Shown here: in pieces, positions 1 to 8,965 of the stretch
How positions within the stretch are numbered: position 1 is the stretch's first letter
How the letters are laid out: every line of letters begins with the position of its first letter
Assembly (NCBI GenBank): GCA_020161245.1
Contig: JAIUOK010000002.1
Location: 1-64,000 of the forward strand
Direction of reading: 5' to 3'
Source of the DNA: Actinomycetota bacterium
Lineage (GTDB): Bacteria > Actinomycetota > Actinomycetes > S36-B12 > CAIYMF01
DNA length: 64,000 nucleotides
Program-made: the position numbers and the translations under genes
The notes under the pieces: generated by a model
Seen by the model: the letters and a program-made list of their open reading frames with translations, nothing else
What the model was told of the DNA's origin: nothing
Database searches by the model: none

Positions 1-884
1 CCGCCCGTCTCACCGACAAGTCGCGGGTAGGAGTCGTAACCGGAGATGCTTTCTCCGACCGTCCGCCACATTGACTGGAACACCGCAGTGGACCCAGTGA
101 AGTGGATGCCCGAGAGCGCGCGGTGCGGAAGTACCTCGGCACTGACCGAAGGCCCATGGCCCGTAACGAGATTGATAACGCCCGCGGGGAGCCCAGCCTC
201 TTCGAGAAGTTCCATCGTCATGGTCGCGGCAAACAGCTGAGTACTGGATGGCTTCCACACCACGGCGTTTCCCATCAATGCGGGTGCCGTCGGCAGATTG
301 CCTGCGATCGCCGTGAAGTTGAAGGGCGTTATCGCGTACACGAACCCCTCGAGCGGGCGAGTGTCACTGCGGTTCCAAACCCCTGGCGCTGAGCGAGGCT
401 GGTCGCACGCGATGTTCTCCGCGAACTTGACGTTGAATCGCCAGAAGTCGATGAGTTCGCAAGCGGCGTCGATCTCTGCCTGAATCGCGGTCTTGGACTG
501 ACCGAGCATCGTGGCCGCCACAAGTCGCTCACGCCACGGGCCCGCCAACAAGTCGGCAGCCTTGAGGAAGATCGCGGCTCGGTCCTCGAAGGACATCCGT
601 CGCCAAGGGACGGCCGCCTGCAGCGCGGCTTCGATGGCTTCGGCAGTGTCAGCCGCGGACGCTTCCTGCATTGTGCCCAGTACTGAAGCGTGGCTGTGGG
701 GTTGCACCACGTCGACGGCCATTCCTTGGCCCAGACGCTTCCGCCCGCCGATGGTCATCTTCAACTCGACGGCCGGCGCGGCCGCGCCGAGCAGTTGCTC
801 CAGCCGTCGGCGCGCGGGCGTGCCGGGGGAGTACTGCTCGATGGGTTCGTTGTACGGCTCCGGAACAGGAGCGTAGGTGGCCAA
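1..884 (-). CDS. pruA: 1-pyrroline-5-carboxylate dehydrogenase, 5' part (runs off left edge)
   Basis: About 294 N-terminal residues of an enzyme usually near 540 residues long; the rest lies left of the window. The translation reads as L-glutamate gamma-semialdehyde dehydrogenase, the second step of proline breakdown, which oxidises the semialdehyde to glutamate with NAD+ in the cytoplasm. Visible marks are PFNFTAIAGN, typical of the RocA/PruA group, the NAD-binding GSTAVF segment, and GETG at the cut end. The catalytic cysteine is not in view. The TTG start at 884 is preferred because AAGGGA (891-896) lies 6 bases upstream; the in-frame ATG at 899 would overlap this ribosome site. The gene is divergent from a PucR-type regulator, the arrangement known for actinobacterial proline loci. 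Confidence 0.88.
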   Translation of the reverse strand, partial: MATYAPVPEPYNEPIEQYSPGTPARRRLEQLLGAAAPAVELKMTIGGRKRLGQGMAVDVVQPHSHASVLGTMQEASAADTAEAIEAALQAAVPWRRMSFEDRAAIFLKAADLLAGPWRERLVAATMLGQSKTAIQAEIDAACELIDFWRFNVKFAENIACDQPRSAPGVWNRSDTRPLEGFVYAITPFNFTAIAGNLPTAPALMGNAVVWKPSSTQLFAATMTMELLEEAGLPAGVINLVTGHGPSVSAEVLPHRALSGIHFTGSTAVFQSMWRTVGESISGYDSYPRLVGETG

Positions 885-912
885 TGGATGTCCCTTCATG
901 GTCCGTGGCCGA

Positions 913-975
913 AACCTACGATCGGCGCACCAACATCGTCTTTGGCCATTTCGCTAAACTATGAGTGGCCATAGT
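913..975. promoter_or_regulatory. Divergent promoter region with palindromic operator candidate
   Basis: The space between the divergent dehydrogenase and PucR genes contains a perfect 6-bp inverted repeat with a 6-base spacer, ACTATG-N6-CATAGT (958-975), and a TGGCCAT direct repeat overlapping it. On the minus strand TAGGTT (913-918) fits an actinobacterial -10 box for the dehydrogenase gene. The palindrome is a reasonable binding site for the adjacent regulator, but that is inference. Confidence 0.45.
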
Positions 976-1025
976 TGGCGGGATGCACATGACCCTACTT
1001 ACACGGCCGCCATAGGAGGTGCGAG

Positions 1026-2612
1026 ATGACGACTCGAGCCGGCGCGCAGGCGACGCTTGCTGACGTCGTGGCGGCCCTCGGGGGTCACCTGAGCGATGTC
1101 GTGGAACCACGGGGCGGGCTCGCTGTGCCAGTCAGAGGCGTGACGCTGGTCGATGCCGTCAACCGTGCGGAGGTCCCCACTGGCTTCGTCGGATTGGTCC
1201 TGGGCGCGCGACCCAACGATCTGCGCCCGATCGTCCAGGCGGCGGAGCGGGGTGGAGCTGCGGCCCTTGTCTTCCCCAGCGCTGGCAAGCAGGGGGTTCG
1301 GGACCTCACCCGAGTGGAACCACCGGAAGTGGCGCTTCTGTCGCTGACACCGACGACGTCCTGGGACCAGGTCCGGGACCTGACGGCGGCGGCAGTTGCT
1401 GCTGCCGGTGAACTCCCACCGAGTGACGACGGGGCCCTCTTCGCGCTCGCACGTACGCTCCTGGCCACCACCGGAGGCAGCGTCAGCATCGAGGACAGCG
1501 CACACCGGGTGCTGGCATACGCCGCGGTTCCCGGCGAGGCGGACGTGCTCAGAGTCCACTCAATTCTCGGGCGAGAAGGCCCCGAGGACCTCCTTGAGAT
1601 TCTGCGCAGCCGTGGGGTCTATGAACGCCTGCGCGTCCCCGGCGCAATCGTGAACGTCCCACCCGATGACGTCCTTGGCTGGAGCGCTCGAATCGCGGCG
1701 GGAATCTTCGCTGGCGATCAGCACCTAGGCACGATCTGGATCCAGCAGGGTGCGCGACCGCTGGCCCGGCACACCGACACAGCGTTGATCGGTGCGGCGC
1801 GGCTGGCCGCCTATGAATTGGAGGGCTCACGAATCCGTGCCCGGTCGCGGTCGGAGGTTCTTAGGGATGCTCTGCTCCAACGCACGGAGCCTTCGCTCGC
1901 CGCGGCCGAGTTGCGGATCCGCACGTCCCGTCAAGTCATGTTGGCCAGTGTGACGGTGAAGCAGGAACCCACGGGAGCCACCCGCGAGCTAGCCTGGCGT
2001 GGCCGTCTCGCTGGTCGCCTCGAGCTGTGGGCCGCCTCCTGCAAGAGGGAGGCAGTGGTCGCCGTCGTTGGCAGCACGATGTACCTCCTGCTTCCTGAGG
2101 CGAACAAGGACGACGTCAATGACTTTGAAAGGGCCCTTGGACGGCTCTCCCGAGAGTTGAAGCTCGATCTGGTTGTCGGTGTCTCAAGCGAGAGGTCTCT
2201 AGCGGAATTGCAGAAGCTGCGCCAGGAGGCAGACTCCAGCCGCGAACTTGGCCAGTCACGAGATCACCGATTCTCCCGCTACAGCGAGGTCCGTTCCCAC
2301 TTGATGCTCAACGAGGTCGTCCGAGTCGCCCGAGATGGCGGGCTACTCGAACACCCTGGGCTGGAACGACTGTTCGGGCCCGACGGAAGCATGACCGACC
2401 AAGGAACCACGCTGTTGCTCATGTTGGAGCTGGAGGGCGACGTTGCGGAGGTGGCTACGCGTCTCCAGGTCCACGTCAACACCGTGCGCTACAGGCTGAA
2501 GCGAGCAGCGCATGCCGCGTTGGTCGACCTCGCAAGCCCGGATGATCGTTTGCTCGTGCGCCTCGCGCTGCGAGCCCAAAGTGGAAGAACCGTCGATCCG
2601 CTGAACCCCTAG
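1026..2612 (+). CDS. PucR-family transcriptional regulator (proline-utilisation type)
   Basis: A 528-residue protein. The C-terminal part (about residues 460-515) carries the PucR helix-turn-helix, with VHVNTVRYRLKRA as the recognition-helix signature; the N-terminal half resembles the PucR ligand-sensing region. The family includes the PutR and PruC activators of proline catabolism in Streptomyces and Mycobacterium. Divergent placement next to a P5C dehydrogenase makes the same role likely here: sensing proline or its product and activating the neighbouring gene. The start is set by AGGAGGT (1014-1020) five bases before ATG. The 152 bases after the stop hold no gene and separate this pair from the element genes. 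Confidence 0.82.
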   Translation: MTTRAGAQATLADVVAALGGHLSDVVEPRGGLAVPVRGVTLVDAVNRAEVPTGFVGLVLGARPNDLRPIVQAAERGGAAALVFPSAGKQGVRDLTRVEPPEVALLSLTPTTSWDQVRDLTAAAVAAAGELPPSDDGALFALARTLLATTGGSVSIEDSAHRVLAYAAVPGEADVLRVHSILGREGPEDLLEILRSRGVYERLRVPGAIVNVPPDDVLGWSARIAAGIFAGDQHLGTIWIQQGARPLARHTDTALIGAARLAAYELEGSRIRARSRSEVLRDALLQRTEPSLAAAELRIRTSRQVMLASVTVKQEPTGATRELAWRGRLAGRLELWAASCKREAVVAVVGSTMYLLLPEANKDDVNDFERALGRLSRELKLDLVVGVSSERSLAELQKLRQEADSSRELGQSRDHRFSRYSEVRSHLMLNEVVRVARDGGLLEHPGLERLFGPDGSMTDQGTTLLLMLELEGDVAEVATRLQVHVNTVRYRLKRAAHAALVDLASPDDRLLVRLALRAQSGRTVDPLNP

Positions 2613-2764
2613 AAGTGCCCTCGACGTTCCGGTGTCGTGAAGGTGGTCTACGTTCCTGCGACACTCCTGCCTACGGCCAGCAGGTCGTCCTTCGAAGCGC
2701 CGGTCGGCGACCAGCGACTCCCCTCGCATGGATGGTGGAAGAGTGCGCCAAGAAGTCGACCAGC

Positions 2765-4156
2765 TCAGACGCCGATCCCAAGACCGTCTCGAACTGACGG
2801 ACTCCCACCAGGGGCGCCGTGAGGACTCGCTGCCTGCAGCAAGACCGACGTGCCAGCCGACCGGTAGGCCTCGGCGAGCCTGTCCAACAGCTGCCCGGGA
2901 GCGCGGACCAGAGTCCCCTCAAGCTTGGCACGAACAAGCCTTGGGTCGTCGCTGACGTCAGCGCCTGAGAGCACGTTACCCGGAGCGAAGACCAACCCAC
3001 TGTCGGCGATCGCCATCAACGTCTTTGCGTTCCAGCCGGCTATCTGCGTGAAGCTGCGCATTGACCCATTCGCGAACGAGTTCAGTCCTCGACCGCCGTC
3101 CGCCGGGTGAACACCTCCCGCGTCTCGCCTTAGGGGGAACACGGTCTGGCAAAGGTCTCGAATCCTGCTGACATCGCCTCGAAGTGCGGCGGACCCGGGC
3201 GTGGCCGACCGAAGCTCGCTAAGGCCGCGGTGGACGTTGGCCCACGCCGTTCGCGACCGCCCCGCCGACTCGACAGCCGACTTCGCTGATGAAAGGGACC
3301 CTTTCGTGCCCGCCTCGGCGAGGTATGCGCACACGTGCGTGTGGACGATGACACCGGCAGCCGCATACTCGCTGAGAGCTGCGATTCCCACGTGCGCTTC
3401 TCCACTCAACGACCACGCGTTGGCCCTCAGCCTGAGGATTCGATCCCCGAGCTCCAGCAACGGGTCAGCCGTGCGGATCTTCGGTCGGGCGACGGTCAAC
3501 TCGATCGCCCCTTCGGCTCCCGCTGCCGTCAGTGACGAAATGGCTGCGAGAGCTCGCGCTTCCTGCGCCACTGCCTCAACGTCAGGAAGACGTCGGGCGA
3601 CCTCCCGCCATGGCACGCCCGCCTGCCCGCTGCGCAGGGCGAGGTCTCGGTCGGCCATGGTGATCGTGAGACACAGGTCGGAGAGGCCGGCGTACGCGGT
3701 GGCGCGAAAGCTGGAGTCCTCGAGGTGCGCTCCGTCGGGCGACCGATAGACCCCTCGGTGGTCGCGATGCGTGGCGAGCAGGTCGCTGGCGGCGCCCAGT
3801 GCTTGTGACGCTGACTCCCAGGCACCTCCCACGCCGCTCCGAGCTAGGGGGACGTCCCGGGCCATCACGTGGCGGGCGGCTGGAGCCAATGTGTCGATCA
3901 GTCGCGCGGCGGCTCGGTCGTGTGGCTCAGGTTCTCTCGAAGCCCAGATCCCCTCTACCCGCCGCGTACCGCCGGCAAGCTGCCAGGCGTGGGAGTGCAC
4001 GGCCCCGAGCAAACCCCAGTAGGACTCGACGGCGGCCCGCGCGGCTTCGGCGTCGGAGAATCTTTCGTTGGCGAGCGTCGCTGCGGCCGTGCCCACGCGC
4101 CGGGCCGCAAGGTGCAAGAGGTCGGCGTAAGTCGTGCGGCCGTCTCCCCGGGTCAT
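2765..4156 (-). CDS. Hypothetical element protein, 463 residues
   Basis: I do not recognise this protein. It is soluble, alanine- and arginine-rich and mostly helical by appearance, with no signal peptide or metal motif. The ATG at 4156 overlaps the stop of the preceding 143-residue gene (ATGA), so the two are translationally coupled; the same reading frame stays open far upstream, but that part has no protein-like character. The pair is divergent from the MobF relaxase and is reached from a promoter box shared with other transfer genes. Its position suggests an accessory or regulatory role in transfer, but nothing in the sequence shows one. Confidence 0.6.
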   Translation of the reverse strand: MTRGDGRTTYADLLHLAARRVGTAAATLANERFSDAEAARAAVESYWGLLGAVHSHAWQLAGGTRRVEGIWASREPEPHDRAAARLIDTLAPAARHVMARDVPLARSGVGGAWESASQALGAASDLLATHRDHRGVYRSPDGAHLEDSSFRATAYAGLSDLCLTITMADRDLALRSGQAGVPWREVARRLPDVEAVAQEARALAAISSLTAAGAEGAIELTVARPKIRTADPLLELGDRILRLRANAWSLSGEAHVGIAALSEYAAAGVIVHTHVCAYLAEAGTKGSLSSAKSAVESAGRSRTAWANVHRGLSELRSATPGSAALRGDVSRIRDLCQTVFPLRRDAGGVHPADGGRGLNSFANGSMRSFTQIAGWNAKTLMAIADSGLVFAPGNVLSGADVSDDPRLVRAKLEGTLVRAPGQLLDRLAEAYRSAGTSVLLQAASPHGAPGGSPSVRDGLGIGV

Positions 4157-4584
4157 GACGGTTCCGGCACGAGCAGGGCGTGTGCGGCAGAGACCCGGTG
4201 AGTGACGCGGGCCAGGCACAAGATGTCGCCGGTGGCGAGCACGTCGTCCTGCTGCCGCAGGATGCGTGCTGCGGTGCCCACGGTCGAGGTCAGGAGGTCG
4301 ACGAGTGCCCGGTGGGCATCGGCGGCGGCGCCGTCGGGAACCTCGTAGAGGTCGACGGTCGCCGAGATCGTGGTCAGTTCGGGGTGCGCCCACTCGAGAT
4401 CCGCCAGCGCCTCGCTGAGCTCGAGTGCCGCGAAGGTGAATGTCAGTTGCCGATCGAGCTCGGGGTCTGATGCGAGAGACAGAGCCGCACACCGACCGGT
4501 CGCCAGGAGCGACCACATCCCGCTGAGGTCGTCAGAGACCTGCCCGATCAGGACTCCGATCGAGCGTGACCACAGGTTTGACAT
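4153..4584 (-). CDS. Hypothetical element protein, 143 residues
   Basis: Small helical protein with no recognised domain. The start (MSNLWSRSIG) is supported by a strong GGAGGGGAG ribosome site just upstream, although the open frame runs back to about 4770. Its stop overlaps the start of the 463-residue gene, so the two form an operon. The shared promoter box at 4703-4732 points toward this gene, 119 bases from its start. The residues look like a small helical bundle. No function is inferred. Confidence 0.62.
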   Translation of the reverse strand: MSNLWSRSIGVLIGQVSDDLSGMWSLLATGRCAALSLASDPELDRQLTFTFAALELSEALADLEWAHPELTTISATVDLYEVPDGAAADAHRALVDLLTSTVGTAARILRQQDDVLATGDILCLARVTHRVSAAHALLVPEPS

Positions 4585-4702
4585 CTCCCGCTCCCCTCCA
4601 ACGCGCCGCCGAGCAGTTCGCCGGCGTTTGACCATGGACCTTCGGCACCCAGGACCGCGTCGCCCAGCAGGCGAACCGTGGAGGACAGGTCCCTCATCAG
4701 GA

Positions 4703-4732
4703 GGTGTGCACGACACGCCGAGAAGACCGAGG
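4703..4732 (-). promoter_or_regulatory. Shared element promoter box, copy A
   Basis: Read on the minus strand this is a copy of a 29-30 base box whose core is GGTCTTCTCGGCGTGTC, followed after 4 bases by CACC. It lies upstream of the 143-residue gene. Near-identical copies occur at 4795-4823 (plus strand) and 18402-18430 (minus strand), each upstream of an element transcription unit. Confidence 0.7.
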
Positions 4733-4794
4733 CCGACGGGCAAGATCATTTGTTCGGACTCCTCTGGCACCCGAGGAATTGGTGCGCACGGCTG

Positions 4795-4823
4795 CTCGGT
4801 CTTCTCGGCGTGTCCCGCGCACC
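4795..4823 (+). promoter_or_regulatory. Shared element promoter box, copy B
   Basis: Plus-strand copy with the core GGTCTTCTCGGCGTGTC, 73 bases before the relaxase start. With copy A it forms a divergent pair separated by 62 bases. The pair could be two back-to-back promoters or operators, or part of an origin of transfer, since MobF systems often place oriT beside the relaxase gene. Confidence 0.7.
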
Positions 4824-4895
4824 ACTAGGTATGAGGACCCATCAGCAGGGCGCCTACCGGCCCCGACCAGCACTCGCGGTCGGTGGTGCGTCGTG

Positions 4896-7800
4896 ATGTC
4901 GCTGCATCGCCTGTCCGCGGGCGCGGGATACCGGTATCTGCTGCGGCACACCGCCTGCGGCGATGTCGAACGGGATCCGTCGAAGCCGCTGACCGCGTAC
5001 TACACCGATGACGGCTACCCACCCGGTCGGTGGCTTGGGTCCGGGCTTGCCGGCCTCGGCGCACCCGGCACCGACGGCGTGCAGGCCGGTTCGGCAGTAA
5101 CCGAGGACGCGATGACGGCCGTGTTCGGTGCCGGCTGTGACCCGGTGACCGGTGAGGCACTGGGTCGCCCCTATCCGAGGTTCCGCAGCCTCCGCGAGCG
5201 GGTCGCCTCCCGCATCGCAGCGCTACCCGAGGGCATGACGGCCGACGCACGGGCAGCGGCGGAGCGGGCGATCCGCGACGCCGAGTCGGCGCGCCCGACG
5301 CGGGTTGCCATCGCCGGGTTCGACCTCACCTTCACCGCGCCGAAGTCGGCGAGCGTGCTGTGGGCGCTCGCGGATCCGAAGACGCAGGCCCGCATCGTCG
5401 ACGCCCATCGTTCCGCGGTCACAGAGGCGCTCGGCGTCTTGGAGGAGCGCGCGCTCTTCACCCGGGTCGGGCAGCGGGGCTGCGCCCAGGTCGCGACCCG
5501 CGGGATGATCGCGGCCGCCTTCGATCACTGGGACACCCGCACCTCGGACCCGAACCTGCACACCCACGTCGTGATCGCGAACAAGGTCCAGGGCCCGGAC
5601 GGTGGCTGGCGCTCAGTCGACTCCCGGGCTCTGCACCACGCGGTCGTCGCGGTCTCGGAGATCTACGACAACCTCCTCGCCGACCAGCTCTCCCGCGATA
5701 GCGGGGTGCGCTGGTCCTGGCGCCCGCGGGGACCGCGACGAACCCCGGCGTTCGAGATCGACGGCATCGACGACCCGCTGCTACGCGAGTTCTCCGCTCG
5801 CGCCGCGCAGATCGACACCGCGCTGCAGACGGCCCTCGTCGACTTCCACGCCGCACACGGGAGAGGACCGACGCGGGTCGAGACGATGCAACTGCGTCAG
5901 CAGGTCACCCGATCCACCCGCCCCGCCAAGACCGCACGCCCCCTGGTCGAGCTGCTACGCGAATGGCGCGACCGGGCCCTCGCGCTGACTGGCCACTCCC
6001 CCGACCGACTCACCGCGTCGGCCCTCCCCAGAGACCGACGCCGCAGGTCAACGCCCCGGCCCCTGCATTCCGACGACGTGAGTGACGGCCTCGTCGACAG
6101 ACTCGCGGACGCGTCGGTGGCCTCAGTGATGGCGCGTCGGTCGACCTGGACGCGGTGGAACCTGCTCGCCGACGCCGCCCGCACCACTCGGGGCCTACGG
6201 ATGGCGACCCCCGCAGACCGCCACGCGCTGCACGACCGCGTCGTGACCGCCGCACTGGCGCGGTGCCTAGCTCTAGATCCCGGGGAGCTGTTCACCACAC
6301 CGCCGGACTACCGCCGCCCCGACGGCAGCAGCGCATTCACCCGCCCGGGTGAGGACGCGTTCACCCACCCCCAGGTGCTCGACGCCGAGGCCCGCCTTCT
6401 CGACGCCACCGCCGACCTGGCGGGACCGACCACATCGGCGGCGACTGCACACCGGATCGCGACCACGCCGCAACCCTCCCGCCAGAAGGGCGGGGCTCCC
6501 GTGCGTCTCGCTCGCGACCAGGTCGACGCCGTCGTCACGATCGCAACCTCCGGTCGACGCCTCGACGTGCTCGTCGGCCCCGCGGGGACCGGGAAGACCA
6601 CCACCCTGCGGGCCCTCCGCGAGGCCTGGGAGTCCGCGCATGGACGCGGATCCGTCATCGGTCTCGCACCCTCCGCCACCGCCGCCCACGAGCTCGGGAC
6701 AGCGCTGCAGGTGAGTTGTGAGAACACCGCCAAGTGGCTCCACGAGACGACCGGACCTGGTGCCCTGCAACGCGCCGCCACCCTCGACGGCCTCACGGTC
6801 CGGCGGCACGACGCGATCCTCTCCGGAGACCTGCGCACGGTGCGGAACATCGACGCTGCGTCGCGAACGTTGGTTCGCGAGCAGCGGCGTTGGTCGTTGC
6901 GGCCGGGACAGCTGCTCATCGTCGACGAGGCCTCACTCGCCGGAACGTTGACACTCGACACCCTGACCTCCCAGGCCACCGCCGCCGGAGCGAAGGTCCT
7001 CCTCGTCGGGGACCACCGGCAGCTGTCCGCCGTCGACGCCGGCGGAGCGTTCGGGCTGCTCGCGGGCACCGGGGCGTCGAGCGAGCTGCGGTCGCTGTGG
7101 CGGTTCCGCCACCGGTGGGAAGCCAACGCGTCCCGACTGCTCCGCGACGGCGACCCGTCGGTCCTCGAGCAGTACGACACTCACAAGCGGATCCAGGACG
7201 GGGATGCCGACACCATGCTCGAGGCCGCCTACACGGCTTGGCAGAACCACCAGAGCGCCGGTGAATCGGCACTCCTGCTCGCGGCGGACGCGCACACCGT
7301 CGCTGCGCTGAACACCCGTGCCCACGAAGACCGAGTCGCCGCCGGCCTGGTCGCTCCTACCGGAGTCTGCGGTGCTGACGGGGTGATCCTCAGCGTCGGA
7401 GACCTGGTGCTGACGCGACGGAACAACCGGGCCCTCGCACTCCCTGACGGGGGTCACGTCCGCAACGGTGCGCTCTGGACCGTCCGCGATACGCACCCAG
7501 ACGGTGGTCTCACCCTTCGACCTGCCGCGGCGACCGGGGCCGGCGGCGATTCAGCCGCCGTAGAAGTTGTGCTGCCCGCCGACTACGTGCGCCAGCATGT
7601 CGAGCTCGGGTACGCCGCCACCGTTCACCGCGCGCAAGGCGTCACCGTCGACCACGCGCACGTCCTGGCCACCAGCGGAATGACACGAGAAGCGCTCTAC
7701 GTCGCGATGACCCGTGGCCGCGACACCAACCACGCCTACGTCACCACCGACGCCGTCGATCCCGATTGCGACGGGGTCCCTGATGCCGCAGCCGTCGCCA

Positions 7801-8573
7801 CGGGTCACGAGGTCCTGGCCAAGATCCTGACCAGCGCGGGGGCCGAGAAGTCAGCCACCGAGACGCTGCGCGCCTGCCACGACAAGGCGACGTCACTCGC
7901 GACCCTCGACCCGATCCGGGCCACCCTCACCGCCGACGCCGACACTCGACGATGGCAACAAGTGCTTCCCACCACCGGGCTGGCCCCCGATCAGGTCGAC
8001 ACCGTCTTCCGCTCGGCAGCCTGCGGCCCGCTCCTCGCAGCGCTGCGCGTCGGCGAACAGGAAGGACATGACATGACCCGAACCCTGACCGCCCTGATCC
8101 GCACGCGATCCCTGGTGTCCCTGGACGACCCGGTCGAAGACCTGGCCGCCGTCCTGCACGAACGCGTCACCCAGTGGCTCGGCGAGCGCCCTCCAGCGTC
8201 GGCACGAGCCGTGACACCGCGTACCCACCGGGCAACTTCCATGTCGGAGGACGCGGCGTCGGCTGCCATAGCGGAACTCGAAGACCTCATCGACGCCCGT
8301 GTCCACGTCCTCACCACGGCCGCCATCGACCACCAGCCCGCGTGGATGCGACCCCTCGCCACTGCGGTGGACCCGGAGCAGGTCGCGTCCTGGCGTGAGG
8401 CGATCGCGACCGTCGTGGCGTACCGCGATCTCAACGCCATCACCGCAACCACAGTCCTCGGCCCGGACACCGGAGGCGACGACCAGGCGCGTCAGGCAAG
8501 ACGCCGCGCGGCCTTCGCCGCTCGCGACGCCCACCGCCTGTCGACACCCGACAACGGGGCGGTGTCGCGATGA
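4896..8573 (+). CDS. MobF-family conjugative relaxase with RecD-like helicase domain
   Basis: A 1225-residue protein that would nick oriT and unwind the transferred strand. The N-terminal TrwC-type relaxase domain has candidate catalytic tyrosines Y12 and Y14 in SAGAGYRYLL and the metal-binding histidines H211, H222 and H224 (HWDTRTSDPNLHTH). The helicase part carries Walker A GPAGTGKT (K567), Walker B IVDEAS near residue 676, LVGDHRQLSAVD, and a C-terminal YAATVHRAQG / YVAMTRGR pair of superfamily 1 motifs. The frame is open from 4704, but homology begins at MSLHRLSAG, so ATG 4896 (or the adjacent GTG 4893) is chosen. No strong ribosome site is seen. Its stop overlaps the next start (ATGA). 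Confidence 0.93.
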   Translation: MSLHRLSAGAGYRYLLRHTACGDVERDPSKPLTAYYTDDGYPPGRWLGSGLAGLGAPGTDGVQAGSAVTEDAMTAVFGAGCDPVTGEALGRPYPRFRSLRERVASRIAALPEGMTADARAAAERAIRDAESARPTRVAIAGFDLTFTAPKSASVLWALADPKTQARIVDAHRSAVTEALGVLEERALFTRVGQRGCAQVATRGMIAAAFDHWDTRTSDPNLHTHVVIANKVQGPDGGWRSVDSRALHHAVVAVSEIYDNLLADQLSRDSGVRWSWRPRGPRRTPAFEIDGIDDPLLREFSARAAQIDTALQTALVDFHAAHGRGPTRVETMQLRQQVTRSTRPAKTARPLVELLREWRDRALALTGHSPDRLTASALPRDRRRRSTPRPLHSDDVSDGLVDRLADASVASVMARRSTWTRWNLLADAARTTRGLRMATPADRHALHDRVVTAALARCLALDPGELFTTPPDYRRPDGSSAFTRPGEDAFTHPQVLDAEARLLDATADLAGPTTSAATAHRIATTPQPSRQKGGAPVRLARDQVDAVVTIATSGRRLDVLVGPAGTGKTTTLRALREAWESAHGRGSVIGLAPSATAAHELGTALQVSCENTAKWLHETTGPGALQRAATLDGLTVRRHDAILSGDLRTVRNIDAASRTLVREQRRWSLRPGQLLIVDEASLAGTLTLDTLTSQATAAGAKVLLVGDHRQLSAVDAGGAFGLLAGTGASSELRSLWRFRHRWEANASRLLRDGDPSVLEQYDTHKRIQDGDADTMLEAAYTAWQNHQSAGESALLLAADAHTVAALNTRAHEDRVAAGLVAPTGVCGADGVILSVGDLVLTRRNNRALALPDGGHVRNGALWTVRDTHPDGGLTLRPAAATGAGGDSAAVEVVLPADYVRQHVELGYAATVHRAQGVTVDHAHVLATSGMTREALYVAMTRGRDTNHAYVTTDAVDPDCDGVPDAAAVATGHEVLAKILTSAGAEKSATETLRACHDKATSLATLDPIRATLTADADTRRWQQVLPTTGLAPDQVDTVFRSAACGPLLAALRVGEQEGHDMTRTLTALIRTRSLVSLDDPVEDLAAVLHERVTQWLGERPPASARAVTPRTHRATSMSEDAASAAIAELEDLIDARVHVLTTAAIDHQPAWMRPLATAVDPEQVASWREAIATVVAYRDLNAITATTVLGPDTGGDDQARQARRRAAFAARDAHRLSTPDNGAVSR

Positions 8574-8956
8574 GCAGCGAGACAGGAGGACCTCGCGACT
8601 TCCTCCCGCACCTGACCATCACCCTGGATCCGTTCTCACCGATCCCCATCTGTCTGCCGACGCTGAGCCCCGAGGAGACGACTGCGCACCTGGAGGACCT
8701 CGCCGACTGGGTCGCCTGGGTGACTCGGCGCTACGCCCTGGACCATCGAACGATCCCGCCGTGCTGGGCCGAGCACGGTGCGCTGCAGGAGGAGCTCTCC
8801 GCGCTGCGGACCGGCTGGATCACCGCCTACTCGCCGGACGCCCTCGGCGACGCGCCGTTGCGATGGCACGGTGAGTTCGACGCCGCACGGCACCGACTCG
8901 CGACGTGGGTGGCGCGCACTGGATGTCGCGCCTCGGAGCATCGTGACGATCTGTGA
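8570..8956 (+). CDS. DUF4913-like element protein
   Basis: A 128-residue protein coupled to the relaxase by an ATGA overlap. The pattern ADWV...PPCWAEHGALQEELSAL...W resembles DUF4913-type proteins found beside conjugation and plasmid genes of actinobacteria; their role is unknown. It has no signal peptide or membrane segment. The gene ends 9 bases before the stop of the convergent ArdC-like gene. The family call is from pattern memory and should be treated as tentative. Confidence 0.65.
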   Translation: MSSETGGPRDFLPHLTITLDPFSPIPICLPTLSPEETTAHLEDLADWVAWVTRRYALDHRTIPPCWAEHGALQEELSALRTGWITAYSPDALGDAPLRWHGEFDAARHRLATWVARTGCRASEHRDDL

Positions 8957-8965
8957 GCGCCCACG

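Noticed and set aside
4733-4794. A proven origin of transfer between the paired boxes
   Set aside because: Position fits, but no nick-site consensus is recognised, and a third box lies far from the relaxase, favouring promoters.
4704-4895. N-terminal extension of the relaxase frame
   Set aside because: The extra 64 residues include the promoter box and have no homology; MobF proteins start near the SAGxGY tyrosines.
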